Shown here piece by piece: positions 1 through 12,426 of a DNA stretch of 35,623 bases. The notes beneath the pieces are model-generated. The model was given only the letters and a program-made list of their open reading frames with translations. It did not search any database and had not been told where the DNA came from. Origin of the DNA: Pleurotus djamor (lineage: Eukaryota > Basidiomycota > Agaricomycetes > Agaricales > Pleurotaceae); contig JAPEVF010000473.1 of the NCBI GenBank assembly GCA_029747585.1, forward strand, positions 1 through 35,623, written 5' to 3'. Positions within the stretch are counted from its first letter, which is position 1; every line of letters starts with the position of its first letter. The position numbers and the translations under genes are program-made.

Positions 1-544
1 TCCACTGAAGCAGGAATCCAACTCAACCACACTGTAAGTGCAAGNAAAAGAAGGGGAAGTGGAAGGGTGGGCACGAAAATTTGAGAGGACCAGGCAGCGA
101 GCTCGACGACGCGGACGATGAGGGAGCAAGTCGCTACGCGTCTCTGCTGCAGCTGACGGGAATGCTTACGTAAGCACTCTCACAGCTGTCAAGGGGACTC
201 GGTTGCCACTGCGTTGACCTTGTCCTTAGATAGGCTTTGGTTCTGCTCGCAGGCTCGCAGAGGCCTACTACGCAACAAATAGTGGGTATTCTTTTTCTTT
301 TTCTTTGGAAAGCTGCTAAGTATAACTGACTCAATCTGCTTTCTAGACATGGGCAGCTGATTGACTGGAGCTGTCAGCGACGTCTCGAATAAGCTGGACG
401 ACCTCTTGACGACCTCTGAATCTTTCCCGGCACCCAGGAAGATCAATCATCGAAACGACCCTCTGAGCGCATGNAAAAACGCGCAATAGACCCTCAACGA
501 GACCACATGATCATCCAGCGCCCCAATCGTGGGCAAGTTATTCG
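1..544. other. No recognisable gene
   Basis: I see no coding pattern, RNA gene or mobile-element ends here. Two single n's occur next to A-runs (45 and 474). Short reading frames exist on both strands, but none shows a conserved motif or an exon/intron structure. The stretch borders the R1 relic that starts near 545. Confidence 0.5.
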
Positions 545-1480
545 CGCCGATTGGTCGAATCAATTGGTCGCAAAGTTCAAATTTGTGAGTCTGCTGTGGT
601 CCTATTTTGCCTTCTTAAACTCATCATTACTATCCTGTGTACTCTAGATAGTCGCAGTCGTGTTTTCCAAGTACCCCACGCCGTTTCGGACAACGTCCGC
701 ATTTTCTACCCACTTCAATGCGTCGGGACCCCAACACCCAGATTACGGCTTCGAGCATCGACACCACCCGCTGTTACCGTCGTTGGCAGACTATATACAC
801 GCTGTGCAAGGGTGAAGATGGTCGGTCTAGCCGTTGGTCAGCTATTAGAGGCGATTGGTCAGGATGGTACCACAGAAATCGAAGATTGTGAGTCTCCATG
901 GATTTCTTTCGCNTTTTTTCGGACACTAAGATTGACTTTCTATCTCCCACAGCCTTGTGAAGCCACCACCAAAGCTACGAGCGTCGCTTCGAAGAGCGTT
1001 CCCCCTGCCTACCCACACTCAACCCCGGAACATCGACAGCCCAAACCAACGTCCCAGTATCTGCCACAGGCACTCGAGTACCGGTATGAACGGCTTTACT
1101 GAATCCCTAACGACGAAGGCCCACGATAGCCTGACGCGTTGGTCGAGGTCGTAGGGGGTGCCACTGAGGCCGGCGTTGTACGGGATATCAAAATCGTGAG
1201 TTATCTTTCAGTTCTTTCCTTTCGTGTAGTTTAACTGATATCCCATGTCTTTTAAGCGTTTGTGACGGAGTCCTTCGAGATTTGTAGAATGCATCCTGCC
1301 TTCGTCCCATCCGGAAACTCTCAGCTGGTATGCCCCCTTCGTCCGTCCTTGGATGGAGACTAACGCGATCCCTTTGATAGTCCTGAACGGCTCGACGACA
1401 CCCTTCGACTCTTTTGACACATCCAAGAAAACGTCGGCTGCGATCGCCTGGCGTGTTCAACTGTGACCATGGGTGCAACT
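545..1480 (+). pseudogene. R1 family copy 1: decayed multi-exon coding sequence of unknown function
   Basis: This stretch is related at DNA level to 13240-13600. Shared blocks are the segment with CTCATCATTACTATCCTGTG (about 620-700) and the segment around 1141-1255. The pattern suggests exons. One reading before an intron-like GTGAGTTATC (near 1196) is DALVEVVGGATEAGVVRDIKI. A later piece after an intron-like ...TTTGATAG (about 1380) reads VLNGSTTPFDSFDTSKKTSA. A Pro/Ser/Thr-rich segment lies at about 960-1100. Stops and frame changes separate these pieces, so I call it a relic. I do not recognise the family. Orientation is inferred from the intron-like borders. Confidence 0.4.
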
Positions 1481-2074
1481 AATAGGCGGCTTTGGGACTA
1501 TGCTAGCTCTGAGATGAGAGATGGCTTTGCCGGAGGAAAGGCTGGTGTTTCGAAGCCTGAAGGGGTTGAGATGGCCTCGATCATGGCATTTCCTGCAAAG
1601 TACAATCAGTGTGTTTCCTCCACTTAGCGTCACGTACAAACGCACTCGGATATTTATCGAAACGACAGATCCCGTCTTCATACACGGGCTCATTGCTATC
1701 GGACGAGGCCTGTGCCTTCGTATAGAATGGAGCTTCACCTCCAAGAAGACAAATGCCACTGTGAAGGAGAGGCCATCGACTTACTCCAAATACGTCAGGA
1801 TCAAATGAGGACGTCACCAGGAGTTATTGGAGCTGCGGCAATTGTGCAGGGTTTCCTGTTCTTCCACATCGCTTTTTCGGTGGGTTGTGTTTTGCTTTTC
1901 ACCATTTCTCAAACGTTCCAAAGGCCTGACTGTACTTGCTAGCCATGTTCCCTCGTCGCTGCATCGCACCCAAGTTCCCTCCACCATATGACAGCGCAAC
2001 GACGAGCGAAAAGCGCATAGGCGACTGTTGCCGTCCTCAATTCGTGTCCTCGCACTCGAATAGATGTGAGGCAG
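1481..2074. other. Unassigned coding-like stretch
   Basis: A plus-strand reading at about 1510-1610 (EMRDGFAGGKAGVSKPEGVE) looks protein-like and may be a further exon of the R1 relic. It ends in a stop at about 1626. A hydrophobic reading (about 1810-1910) follows in another frame. No domain is recognised. Confidence 0.3.
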
Positions 2075-3030
2075 GCTCCTGGTGCAGCCACGCTAGACGA
2101 GGAAGAGAAAGATCGCCACTTTTATACAGCTCCTCAGCCTGGCTAGGGTTTCCCTCAGTGTGGTACGTCTTCCCCGCGCATAGTCATTTCTGAGCGACTC
2201 ACTTCATGCTCTAGGATACCCGTTCCCACTTACTACGGCGTCACCGAGCTCCAACACCTCTCCCATCGTCTCCTCGGCGCCTCCTCCGCTTCCTGGTACC
2301 CCGGAACGACCTCCTCCGAAACCAAGGCTTTGACAAACGGCAACAGCTATAAAAGCAGCGCTAGTAGCATGTGAATGTCGTCTAATACGATTGGAGCAAG
2401 CGACGAGCGTGTTGAGGACATAATTAAGTTTGTTGCTAGAAGCCGGCTCTAGGAAACACCAAAACGTTGAGGTTTTCTCCGGTCCTTTCGTTTCAACATT
2501 GCTATGTTTGACTAACTTTACCGTTTAGACACCCACAGCGAAGTCCTCGTCGTCTCCAAAGGCGTTCGCAGCACCCCCCGCCTCCTGGTTCCCCCGGAAC
2601 AGCCACCTACGAAATCACGGTTATACGTGCAACAGCGGACGCCAGAGCATCTTAATCAACACAGACACATGGTCCTCAGATATGAGGTCAAACCCTTTTG
2701 TTGTCGGCGAGTTCTTCAAGGTCACAGCTTCTGTTGGTTTGGCCCCAAATCGAAAAATGGTGAGTTTGTTTCGAATGTTTTCTATTTATCAAGCTAATCT
2801 TTAGCTTATCATGCTTCAGAGTAGAGACGTGTACATCTCAGGCAATAAACTCAACGCCGTCGCTACGAACAACATCCTGAACACATCGCGGAACATCAAC
2901 CTCCAGGCTCCGAAGCTAACGTTGGTCATCAATGGCCCACGCTCGAACACGACCATAAAGACAGTGACACAATCATACAAGGCAAGGCTACAGGATGGAA
3001 CCGTTGACGGGTTATCCACATGGATTGCTC
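2075..3030 (+). pseudogene. R2 family copy 1: decayed gene copy, inverted partner at 15055-15985
   Basis: Long blocks match the reverse complement of 15055-15985. Examples are the segment around 2262-2360, which contains CTTCCTGGTACCCCGGAACG, the segment around 2535-2660, and the one around 2816-3015. An intron-like interval, GTACGTCTTCC...CTCTAG (2163-2215), is conserved in both copies. The last block reads GNKLNAVATNNILNTSRNIN in this copy. The upstream exon carries an acidic stretch (DEEEKDRHFY). In-frame stops interrupt the coding readings (for example near 2374 and 2452). The family is not recognised. The stretch could be a duplicated gene or the body of a low-copy mobile element; I saw no terminal repeats. 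Confidence 0.5.
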
Positions 3031-6000
3031 TAGTACTTAGCTTGTCTTTGGGACGTGTGCAGCTACAGTGTAGAGCACAAGTTGTCTACGCTTATTTGAG
3101 CAACAGATCAGATCCCCCCACCGTTATCGGGGGCCGGAACGCGAAAGCATATGAAGGGCCGAATGGGTGTTAGTGGGGACGAGGTACAACATACTGGAAA
3201 TACACGTATGAATCAAAGTTCGAACCCAGTATAACGAACGGGTTAGAAAAGACAGTAAATGAAAGAGAATTTACTGAGATGTCCAGAGAGACGTACAAGT
3301 TGATGGGCAGAGCACTCTTCGCCGAAGTGGTCGCGTTGATAGAACGCACATGTTTCCTTTTCTTTCTGGAAATATCAATGGCCAGATAACTGAGAAATGA
3401 AAAGAACAAAGCTTGTTCGAAAGCCTTGAGAAAGCCCAAAGATGGGCGAGGCGCTCGAATTTTCGCCAGCTTTGGGACTCTGGGAGAGGGATGTAATGGA
3501 AAGAAGGTTCTGATGCATGAGGGAGTCGCACAGCGTACCTCGTGTAATCCATGATAGCGAAGGATGCCATGGTTAGTGGTGCATCGCCCGCTTGGAAGAG
3601 TACCTTGGGTTTGCGTCGAGGAAGGATGTCAGTCGAGAAGTTTGGAAGAAGAGAGAACGGGGGAAATATTATAATTTATCAGGCCGTACCCGGAGGAAAG
3701 GTTATTAGAAAGCGCCAGAAATGGGTGAAGGGCATGCTTTCCACAGCTTTGGGAGATGAATACAAGTCATGGAAATACGAAACAGATCCATGGGGCTTCT
3801 GTTCAATAGTTAGGTACCATAGCGAGTGGTGCATCGCCCGGTTTGAAGAGGGTTGGATAAGTGAGTGCCTTGAGCTCGTATATCCGCCCGTGGCAGGGTT
3901 ATAGTGGTGTTCTCTGTGGAAAGAACGGACATTGGGTGATGGGTGAGCCTGGCCGACTCATAAGAGCCTTGATTCTGTATGAGATGAGCTGGGTGAAGAG
4001 ATCACAGAGGAAAAAACCCCAACTTGCCAAGTCATACCCAGGCTCGAGATAGAGTGACTAGCTGTCATCAGCGGCGATAATCGTATCTGTTCGACGGTTT
4101 CCGTAACCACTCAATCATGGACAGCGGTTGGGGTACACGTTGGAGACAAGAAGCGACAAGGTCAGAGAAGGAGACGCGGATGTCATGGGTTCAGAGTATG
4201 AATATGGTCAAACGCCCAATATGTCGTCGTTGTTGGTAGAACTGGTCAGCTGGTCAGCGTTGTGAGCAAAAGAAGGTAAAATTGAGGGACACACTTGGGA
4301 CGCGCATGTGCTCAGAGCTAAGCTTTCACCGTTGGATCAAACGATCACCTTGAGGCTTCAAGCTGTGTAGGGTACCGATAGATCCATGTACCCACCATGC
4401 AAAGATATGCTCGTGTTGTCTGCGATATTGCATCGAGCATTTGAACGCTAGAGTTTAGGTGTCGGCGTCGAGAAGGAAAAGAACCTCCAAAGGTAATAGT
4501 GGAAGAGTGGATCGAGATGTGACAGGGTCGGCTACGTAGATACATTAAGATTCAACATCCCGTACAGCAGCCGTGCAACAATTGATCACGACTCAATCAA
4601 AGAGTGGCGAAAGTTTTTGGGTGGGACGCCAGGTCCCTGCTAGCGAAGGCGAAAGCAATAGGCAAGGACGAGCGCCACGACAAGCCCGAGCAAGAAGCCG
4701 ACGACATTTTTGGCAATTGTCATCTGGGCGGTTGGCTACAGGCTGAGCTTGATTATGATGATTCGGGTTTGGCTGCTGCCCTGGCGTACTGATTCCAGTA
4801 GATGAACTTGCAAGGAGGGGAGGTGAGACGTACTTTGAGTAGATGTATTATTACTTGCCCTGTGGGTATGCTATGCACACCACGCTTACGAGGCCGAAGG
4901 TAGTTTCTGAGAAAGCATGTACTTAGTCCCTATGCAAGTTGGAAAATGCGAGAGGAAGTACAAGGACCCATGAGAAAATGGATCCCATCACGATTGAGTG
5001 GGCTCCTTGTCACTGTATTTTGAAAGACTGAAGTATCGCTTCATCGTGACCAAGTACCAATATCTATTAAATCACGGTTCGCGATGATGATATACCATAT
5101 TTCGAAGGGACGGCAAAGAGATTTCTCCGAGGTCAGACGTCCTAGTTGACGGAGGGTACGAGAAAGGTCTGTTTATCAGATCCTTTGGACAGTTCCAGAA
5201 GGCAGACTCCGCGGAAGGGCCACGAAACGATTGAGAAAGCGGGTCTGCGCAAGGAAAAGGATAGGAAACCCAAGCTCGACGTTTTTGGTTCACGCTCACT
5301 TTGGTGACGATGGGTCAAACAGTTGGCCAGAATAATTCAGCGAAAATTTGAAACGCGATACCCTCGCGGTAAAGCACCGAGCTTAAGGGGCCAGTTTCAA
5401 TGAGCACCAGTTCTTCAAGCGTCAAGCTTCCTTCAAGTGTAGCTCTGGTAGCAAGAAAACTATCCGTTCGCGAATTAGCGTCCGAGGATTTTGATGATGA
5501 ACGTTTGAACTCACTGGAACGTCGAACTTGGTTGGGTCGCGGCAAGTTCAGTGGTAACTGTCAGAATTTAGGTTCACACGGTCAGGAAAGTTGTCAGTGC
5601 CGCCATTCTACCGTGTCTCTTTTTGACTACCTCTGCGCAACCTCTGCGACGCAACCACTCCGTGTCTTCGACCACACGAGCAGGAGCTTTGAATTTTAAC
5701 GACTTGTATGAACGCTGGCTGAGATCCCCGAGTAACTCTAAAAGCAAGTCTACATCGAGAAAACCGTGACATATCCAGTTGCCCTCGAGGTAAGCCTCCA
5801 GACTTGCTCTGCTCGCGATCTTTCTCTGATTGCCCTTGTATGGTTTTCAAGTACGGGACTTAGTAGATCATTTTGAGCCTGTGCGCAAGGTTAATCAGAA
5901 TGGTTGTCAAAAGCTTAGAGCTACTCTACACACACCAGAATCATTGCTCCCGAGAAGTGGTGGTCCCACTTCGCTTGTGATGCATCGGGCTATCCACTGA

Positions 6001-6136
6001 GTATCAAAGACATCCGTACCAATATGTACCTACCGAAATTACGATGCCGTTTCCATCCAAGACTCGTCCGGTTTCTCCGAAATTCAAGAAAAGAAAATAG
6101 GTCTCAGCAAGTGAAAACGGCTGAATCCAAAAGTCT
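3031..6136. other. Gene-poor stretch with short unassigned ORFs
   Basis: I see no recognisable protein family, RNA gene or terminal repeats. The longest reading frame (3551-3904, plus, 117 codons) contains an imperfect direct repeat (see 3579-3850) and no domain. A B-box-like GTTCGAACCC near 3218 has no matching A-box, so there is no tRNA. The rest has ordinary base composition with short frames on both strands. Confidence 0.4.
3579..3850. repeat. Imperfect direct repeat pair
   Basis: The sequence TGGTGCATCGCCCGCTTGG at 3579-3597 recurs with few changes at 3827-3845 (TGGTGCATCGCCCGGTTTG). GAAGAG follows in both copies. The copies are about 248 bases apart and both lie in one short unassigned reading frame. 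This may be a local duplication; no function is inferred. Confidence 0.5.
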
Positions 6137-6240
6137 CGTAGCCGGTACCAACTTCGGCGGGATCAGCGGTGGAGACCACCGCCTCTCCTCTCCCAAAGCT
6201 AGCCCATGACTATGTCAACCAATGCCCCCTCCGTTTCCAT
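6137..6240. repeat. Isolated diverged unit of the 12.4-13.0 kb tandem repeat
   Basis: The run from GTAGCCGGTACCAACTTCGG through CCGCCTCTCCTC to ATGCCCCCTCCGTTTCC follows the same order of short blocks as the units at 12585-12675 (ATAGACGGTACCAGAATTCG ... GGCCTCTCCTC ... CTGCCCCATCCATGTCC). It is therefore a dispersed, diverged relative of that repeat about 6 kb away. Whether it once coded is unknown. Confidence 0.5.
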
Positions 6241-8932
6241 CTACCAAACCAAGTATTGGGCAACTCCCCGACGACAGGTAGACCGCTAAGTCATCCCATC
6301 AAATTCTGGTTTCGTCAAGGATAACCCCGCCACCCGGCTTACACCAGCGATCCCAACGACCTCGCGTATTACGGCAGGGAGGTTGGACTACTGGCGGGCC
6401 TTTATGCCGAAGACATTGAGTGATGTGGGCTATTGAGTCCCTGCGACCAGACTTTGGGTTCGAAGTGCAATGACTTGGTAAGGTTGCTGGAAGACTTACG
6501 CGGTTGAAGCTGAAGGGTTCTTATAGCTTTTCTGAAGAGGTAGGCAAACAACTCTCAACAGCGGATATATGTTCGTACGCTAAACCTTAGTTTTAGGGAT
6601 GAAAAATGTGTGCACCGCATAAATTATCGGCGGTGCATCATTCGCGATGGGTGCCCAAACCAGCCACTCAGAAGTCGTGACCATTGACGCCATCGAGTCC
6701 ACAACAGGCGGCCTGGTTCTACATCGCCCAACCCAAACTTCCAGCAGATAGGCATGCAATGTCGAGCCTACCGTCTCTCACTAGATTTCGTTCTCAAACT
6801 ATGTCGCTGCTCTCATGATCTACCAGTAACGCGTCGAAAGCATCCATTCTGAATATACGCGCCCCACTCACATGCGGCTGGTCTTGCGTCTTCGACTCTT
6901 GTGGTCGATATCTTCCGGCCTGAAGGCCTGATGAGGCACGGCAACTCTGCGTTCGGACGTTCGTCAACAACCCTGATGAGCAGTGAAACTTTCGCTCTCG
7001 CTTCCAGACCCGTACACGCTTACATTTTCCTCTGCGCAGGTACTCAAGCGTAGAGTGACGCGTCGTCTCTCCCACTCAGACTGTCAGTGTTGTCCGACGC
7101 ATTCGAACTTTTTGAGCAGGCGAGTTCGTCTTCATTCCCTTGGTACCCCTCGACCTGACCCATGTACTCAACAGTTATCTCCTATCGCATCATGACTCGT
7201 CGAGCCCAACGAGCGGGCATACTTGATGAATCATTGAGGACCAGCACTTGATGGATTTGGGTTGTTTTACGTGTTGACAATGGTATGTTCTATTGTTTAC
7301 ATGCTGAACGCGAGGTGTCTCATTGTTTCTCTCGGATTCTTGAAGATACGCTTATCGCTACCAGATACTCCTCGACTTTGCTGCCGGATCCTGGGGCCGG
7401 ATTTGGTACCGAACTCCTAGATAACCGAGATCGACCGAAATGTTCAAGCCGCTCTTCGATCTTGAACGAAGGTTGGATGTGGCGGGGGATGAGTGAGACG
7501 ACACTCAAGACGTCGCTCACAAAATGACAGGCTCCAAGAGGCTCGGGTGAGTATGCCTACTTCTATCCGATTTTCTTGTACTTATGGATCCTTCAGCGTG
7601 TTCGTGTTGACGTGGAGCACTTCTTCACGGGTTACCTGCTCCTCCATCTTTCGTTCGTACTATCACCCTAGCCGCCCTTTCAACCCGCTCAGACCGTCAA
7701 GGATCGTCTGGCCGGTCCTCTCAAAGCAGGTTCCGGGGGGTCACGAAGCATTGCAAGTCAGTCAAGTTCCATCGCCCGCAGTCGCACACCATCGCCCCAA
7801 TCTTTGCTATACCTCCTTGAACACCTGCCCATTATGCTTGAATGCTTTGGGCTCGACGCAACCAAGGTCCTGTTCCGGATGGTGGTTTCCTCCCAGCCGC
7901 TACGCTCCTCAGCATTGGACTTGCCCCAGTGTTCCTGTGGTGGCGCGTGGCTTTTTTCAATGCAGTCGAGTGGTCAGCGATGAGCATGCGAATTGGTAGC
8001 ATGACGACGAGTAATGGCGACTGGGAAACGGCCCCTTTGAAGCTGGTGAGTATTGGCTACGGTGCTTTTCTTCACCCCGTTTACCTTTCCTTTCTTAGCA
8101 GACTCGTTGTCAGGATGGGTCACCTCAACTTGTCAAGGCATGATCTCGCTTCCACGAATCCCAGTACGCCTTCCCTCCCTCTTGGCCACGGACTTGGCTA
8201 GGGAGTATGGATGGGATTCCCTGCGCAGGTGTCAACGCAAACCATCGCGCGTTCGGAGTTGTGGTTACGGTGTCATCGGTTGTAGGACGCCCGCGACCGC
8301 CATTCTCAGCGAAGAAATACGACGGACCATGTGAAGTCTAGCATTGGCAGGAGATCGGTTGGCTATCGGTCAATTACGCGCGTACAGCCCATCGTGGCCT
8401 CTGCCCTCCGTATGTAACCATGGCCAAATCTTGAACTGCGCATATTCTCCCTGCTACCCATCGCCGCATCGCTCCCTTTATGAGGTTGATCCTCCGCGTC
8501 TTGGCACTGTCTCGCTCAGACTTTTTGACCGCGCTGCGCTCTCATCGCTGTTGATCAAGCTCGACAGCGAGAGCATGGTTGTTATTTTTGTGGATCGTCT
8601 TCGAGCTACCATAGCAGACTACGTTCGGAATTCCTAGCGCCAGAGGTGGTGTGACGGAAGCAGGGAATAGCTGCCGTCGAGAAATCGGGTACCATAGGCA
8701 TGAATTGGAGCTGTTGAACGGCTTCCGACGACGCGCGCCCAAGATTCATAGCTTAACAATTTCTCAAGACAGCATCACTAACTCAAGCTCTTGTCTCCCA
8801 TAACCACCGTCAATTCCTGATAGGTTCCTTCAAAGGAAAATACTGATCGGGTCAACCGACTTGCTATACAAATATCCTTACAAAACACCTCCTAAAACCA
8901 GCATCGATGGATCCCGTCCCGCTGTCATCCCA
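6241..8932. other. Unassigned stretch with scattered coding-like fragments
   Basis: Several readings look protein-like but do not join into a gene. They include GGASFAMGAQTSHSEVVTID near 6631-6690 (+), FKPLFDLERRLDVAGDE near 7442-7492 (+), and a plus-strand frame at 7842-8201 followed by an intron-like GTGAGTATTGG...TTCTTAG (about 8046-8099). The frames downstream of that interval do not continue the protein. I recognise no family. Relics of one or more genes are possible. Confidence 0.3.
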
Positions 8933-10477
8933 TCATGTCCTCATCTTCCACAATCCTTGCACCGTAATAAGCTCCCCGCGTTCCCAGTACCTGCCCAACT
9001 GAACCTCCCGCGATGTCGGGAGTTTCGCAGCCTTGGCTGCGAGTATGGCGTTGTGTAGCCGTTTACGCTTCGCCCTGAGATCTTCATGTCCTTGGGCTTG
9101 TGGTCGGTATGCTTGGGCGTATAGATCGAGGTACAAGTTGATGTCGAAGTCGTCGAAGAACTTGACGCATGTGGGGTCCTCGTAGAAGACGTGGGGCATT
9201 GGGAAGGGTCTTTGACCTACAGACCTTCCCTTGACGACTGGGCATGAAGGCGACGATGATCAGTTCAGGTTCCTCAAGAATAAAGTATGCAGCGATTCAT
9301 ACCTTCGGCCGAGTTGGCTGTCTTGGCGGCGATGATGACATCGATCACGGCCTTGCATTTCTATTGAAGACTATCGAGGCCGTGTTTCTGTATTCCAAAT
9401 TTCGAGAGGTAGAAGTCGATCGTTGACTCCTTGAAGTGTCGCATCGCACCAGGATGGTCGAGGAATAACATTGGGATAACGAAAGGGTCCTTGTCCACGT
9501 CCTTAGCCTCGGGCTTTTCGCTTCTGAGCAGACGAATTCGATGAAAGAGCCAATGTAGACGATTGGCATTCTTCTTTGGGTGCCTGCACCAATGATCGTA
9601 GAACGCCTTGGTCTGTTCACGTTTCTCTGAAGTCATCGTTTCCTTCGCCGAGATAATACAATCATAAAGCCTCTTACGCTTCTCCTTGATCCCACCACGT
9701 CCTTGGAACGGCCTGTCGTAACATCGAAGCTTGAAGTCGAGCTCATGTTAGGAGAAGTAGTAGATGATCGGAGGGTAGTCGATGAAGACGAAGGGGATGG
9801 GGAAGGATTCGCCGGATTTCCATGTTTCTTGTCTGGTTTCGGGTTTGGTCTTTGAGCGGGTCAGTTGGAAGCCAGTTAGGTTGGCGTTGATGCGGGGAAG
9901 ATAGACCGAAAGTCCTAAGAGGGACGAATGGGTAGGAATGGTTATAGGAGAAGATGATAGAGTCAAGGCGTTGACTTACGAAAGAGCCTGAACTTCCCTC
10001 AGCAGCACTTTTGTTGGTGTCGGGAACAACTTTCTCGAGCTTGCTGTCTTCTTTGACGAGAGTAGTAGTAGAATCCGTCTTTGAATTGTAGGCTGCATCT
10101 TTATACTATTCTCTGCATGAATCAACGTCGTGTCTGTTACTCACGTATCAAACGNTTTTTAATATCAGCACTCACCTTTCTTGGGGCAAAGGCTACCAGA
10201 GTCTGGGACCAGTGTCAAATCACTGTCGAAACTTCCGCTCCTCGTCAATTCAGTCTGCAACGTCTGCATCCGTGGAGGAGACGGCTGAATAGGAGTTCAT
10301 CCAAAAGTCTTGTAAGAAGGCGACATTCTCGCTGTGTTGAATGAGATGAAACTCACCGAAGTCATCCTTCCTCTGCTGTGTTGACGGGGGATGCGATTGA
10401 GGATGGGAGTTCGGAGCAGGGCCCAGGCGGACTCTAAGCCCCTGTAATACCAACCGGCAACGCGACGCCGAGTTCAA
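8933..10477 (-). pseudogene. Modular protein of unknown function with three related modules; in-frame stop
   Basis: On the minus strand, three related modules of about 60 residues follow each other. Module 1 (about 9803-9645) contains IPFVFIDYPPIIYYF, module 2 (about 9490-9310) contains IPMLFLDHPGAMRHF, and module 3 (about 9205-9040) contains MPHVFYEDPTCVKFF. Each then has a basic helix-like tail ending near ISAKE, IAAKT or LAAKA. Modules 2 and 3 are joined in frame by an intron (9302-9217, GTATGA...CTGTAG). A Ser/Thr/Pro-rich N-terminal part lies upstream (about 10477-9980) with plausible introns. A TAA codon at 9750-9748 interrupts module 1, and the phase between the N-terminal exon (donor at 9979) and module 1 does not close. 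It is therefore either a pseudogene or carries sequence errors. I do not recognise the family. Confidence 0.45.
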
Positions 10478-12426
10478 GGCCTACCAGCGACCAACCAATG
10501 GTGTCCAAATCTGAAAACATCCTTGCGTGCCGTCGAATCAGCATTCACTTTTCAAGTTATTTTCATATGCGTATCTGAGAGAGCGGGACCGTTGGATAGC
10601 AGTTCGTCCATTGTTGTCTGCTTCTACTATAAAGACAAGTTGAAACTCATCTTTTCCAGAAAGCTATGAAGCTATTCTCAACTTAACGCCTCAATTCTCA
10701 GGACAAAGGGTTGGGGAAGGGCGATGGGGCATTCTGCGGTCATGCAGAAAGGAGCCCCCACAGGAGACTCCTATGACTGCCTTCGATCATCCCGTTAGCG
10801 CCTGCCGGGAGTTGACCTCACTCCCCGCCGTCATCTTGTTTGCATCTTGTTTCTTTCAGACTTCGACACAACGCTCTAGCAGAGGGAAGTGAAACTTCGA
10901 AAGTGCTCCCAAGATCTGGGCTGCGTCATGGCCACTCTGGGGTTTCCTCGTCAATTCGTGTGTTCTTTCGTTTCCACCCGTATCTTTTCTCTTTCTGATT
11001 CCACAGGTGTCCTTGAATCAGGTGGAATGAGGTTCCTACTCATTTGACCCATCTTGTACCTTCAACCACTGGAAATACTTCCCATCGTGACGCGTATTAC
11101 CGTGCACGTTTACGCATGCGGAATATTCACGAGAAGCAGGGCATCTGGTAACGTTTTCTTTCGATTCTACCCATCCGCCCATCTTCTGATAAGAGTAATC
11201 TTCCAGCACGTCTTTACTGGTACCGACGACTCGGTCATATACTCTGGGATCGCTTTTAGATTCTTTGTTGGGCGTAAAACGCGCCAACGAAGGCCTGGGT
11301 GGTGGAGGTGGAGGATTAGGAAGTGTACTCTAGGTGGAGGGGCTGAGTTCACCCCAAAGGCTGGAGACCGCTCCAACAGCGTCCACCTGTCAGTCTTGAC
11401 GAGCACCATTCAGTGGGCAACGAAATTGGACATCGTCGCGCTTCCAGCCATGGCACCCTGCGGACCAGTAAAGACAGCAAACTTCAAATCGCGATCTACT
11501 CAACGCCCTTTTCTGTCAACAGCTTCGCCGTATGAAGCTAGACTCTCCCCGACCCAGGAGTCTCGCGTCCGTTGCTCTTCCGACGCCCTTGCAGAGGTGA
11601 ACTAAGCCTTGGTCCGCGTTATGAAGCTCGGAGGGCCGCCGAAAACGGAAAGGTTGCTGAACTAAGATAGGATGGTGGTCGTCGATTTCAATGACCTTCG
11701 GAGCACCTGCTGTCGATACTAGGAGGACTTGGTGAGCACGTTTTCCATGCCTGTCTTTATTGCTTCGCTCATGTTTTGATAGCGTTGCGAACTCATATTC
11801 ATCCAGTAATCTCGAGTTTTTCGGTCTGTGAGCGTCAAACATTACAAGCGTCGCTTACGTTCCCAAGCAGCGAGCTCAACTTCTCGAGGTTCTTATCGTC
11901 CCCGAGGGAGGAGGATATTTGTCAGGTTCTCTCAGGCAGCGACCCTTGTGACCCAGAAGTTCTGGAGAATGCATGCACTACCGCTGCTCCTCGGGGAAGA
12001 CCTACCCAGAGCGCGGGTATGGTGGAATCTTGGAGAGTACGGTTCGAACCTCCCAGGCCAGCTCTGCAAAACTGAACCCAATCTTCCTATAGCCGTCATC
12101 GTCATCGCCAACGAAGACTCACCCATAGACTCTAGGAATGCTGAGCAATATCCTACAACTTGAGACTTCATGGCAGCACTGCAGGATGGGGGAGGTCTCC
12201 TTGCTTTCTCTCAGATGGCTCTCAGAGTTGACCCAACCTGAATATTGGCTTCGGTGGGTTCGGCGTGTTTTTTTTTTCGAAAGTGACACTGAGCGTCTAT
12301 TCCAAACTAGTACCTGTACTTTCCACTGTCACCGTCGTCGTGGACACACGAACCCAATTGTCGTACAGGTGCAACACCGACGCCTCCGTAGTCCCACCTG
12401 AAGCCCCCAAGACGGTCACGACGTTG
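10478..12426. other. Gene-poor stretch with unassigned ORFs
   Basis: Plus-strand frames at 11054-11605 (183 codons) and 11828-12163, and a minus-strand frame at 11842-11516, are open but show no domain, signal peptide or convincing exon structure. They overlap each other on opposite strands. A GGTTCGAACCTCC near 12046 resembles a tRNA B-box, but no A-box or cloverleaf surrounds it. A T-run of ten lies at about 12268-12277. Confidence 0.35.

Noticed and set aside
3210..3235. tRNA-like B-box (GTTCGAACCC)
   Set aside because: No A-box at the right distance and no acceptor stem or cloverleaf around it.
11054..11605. 183-codon plus-strand reading frame as a gene
   Set aside because: No domain, no codon pattern I could see, overlapping open frames on the other strand, and no intron structure.
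12000..12065. Second tRNA-like B-box (GGTTCGAACCTCC)
   Set aside because: The upstream sequence does not give an A-box or pairing stems.
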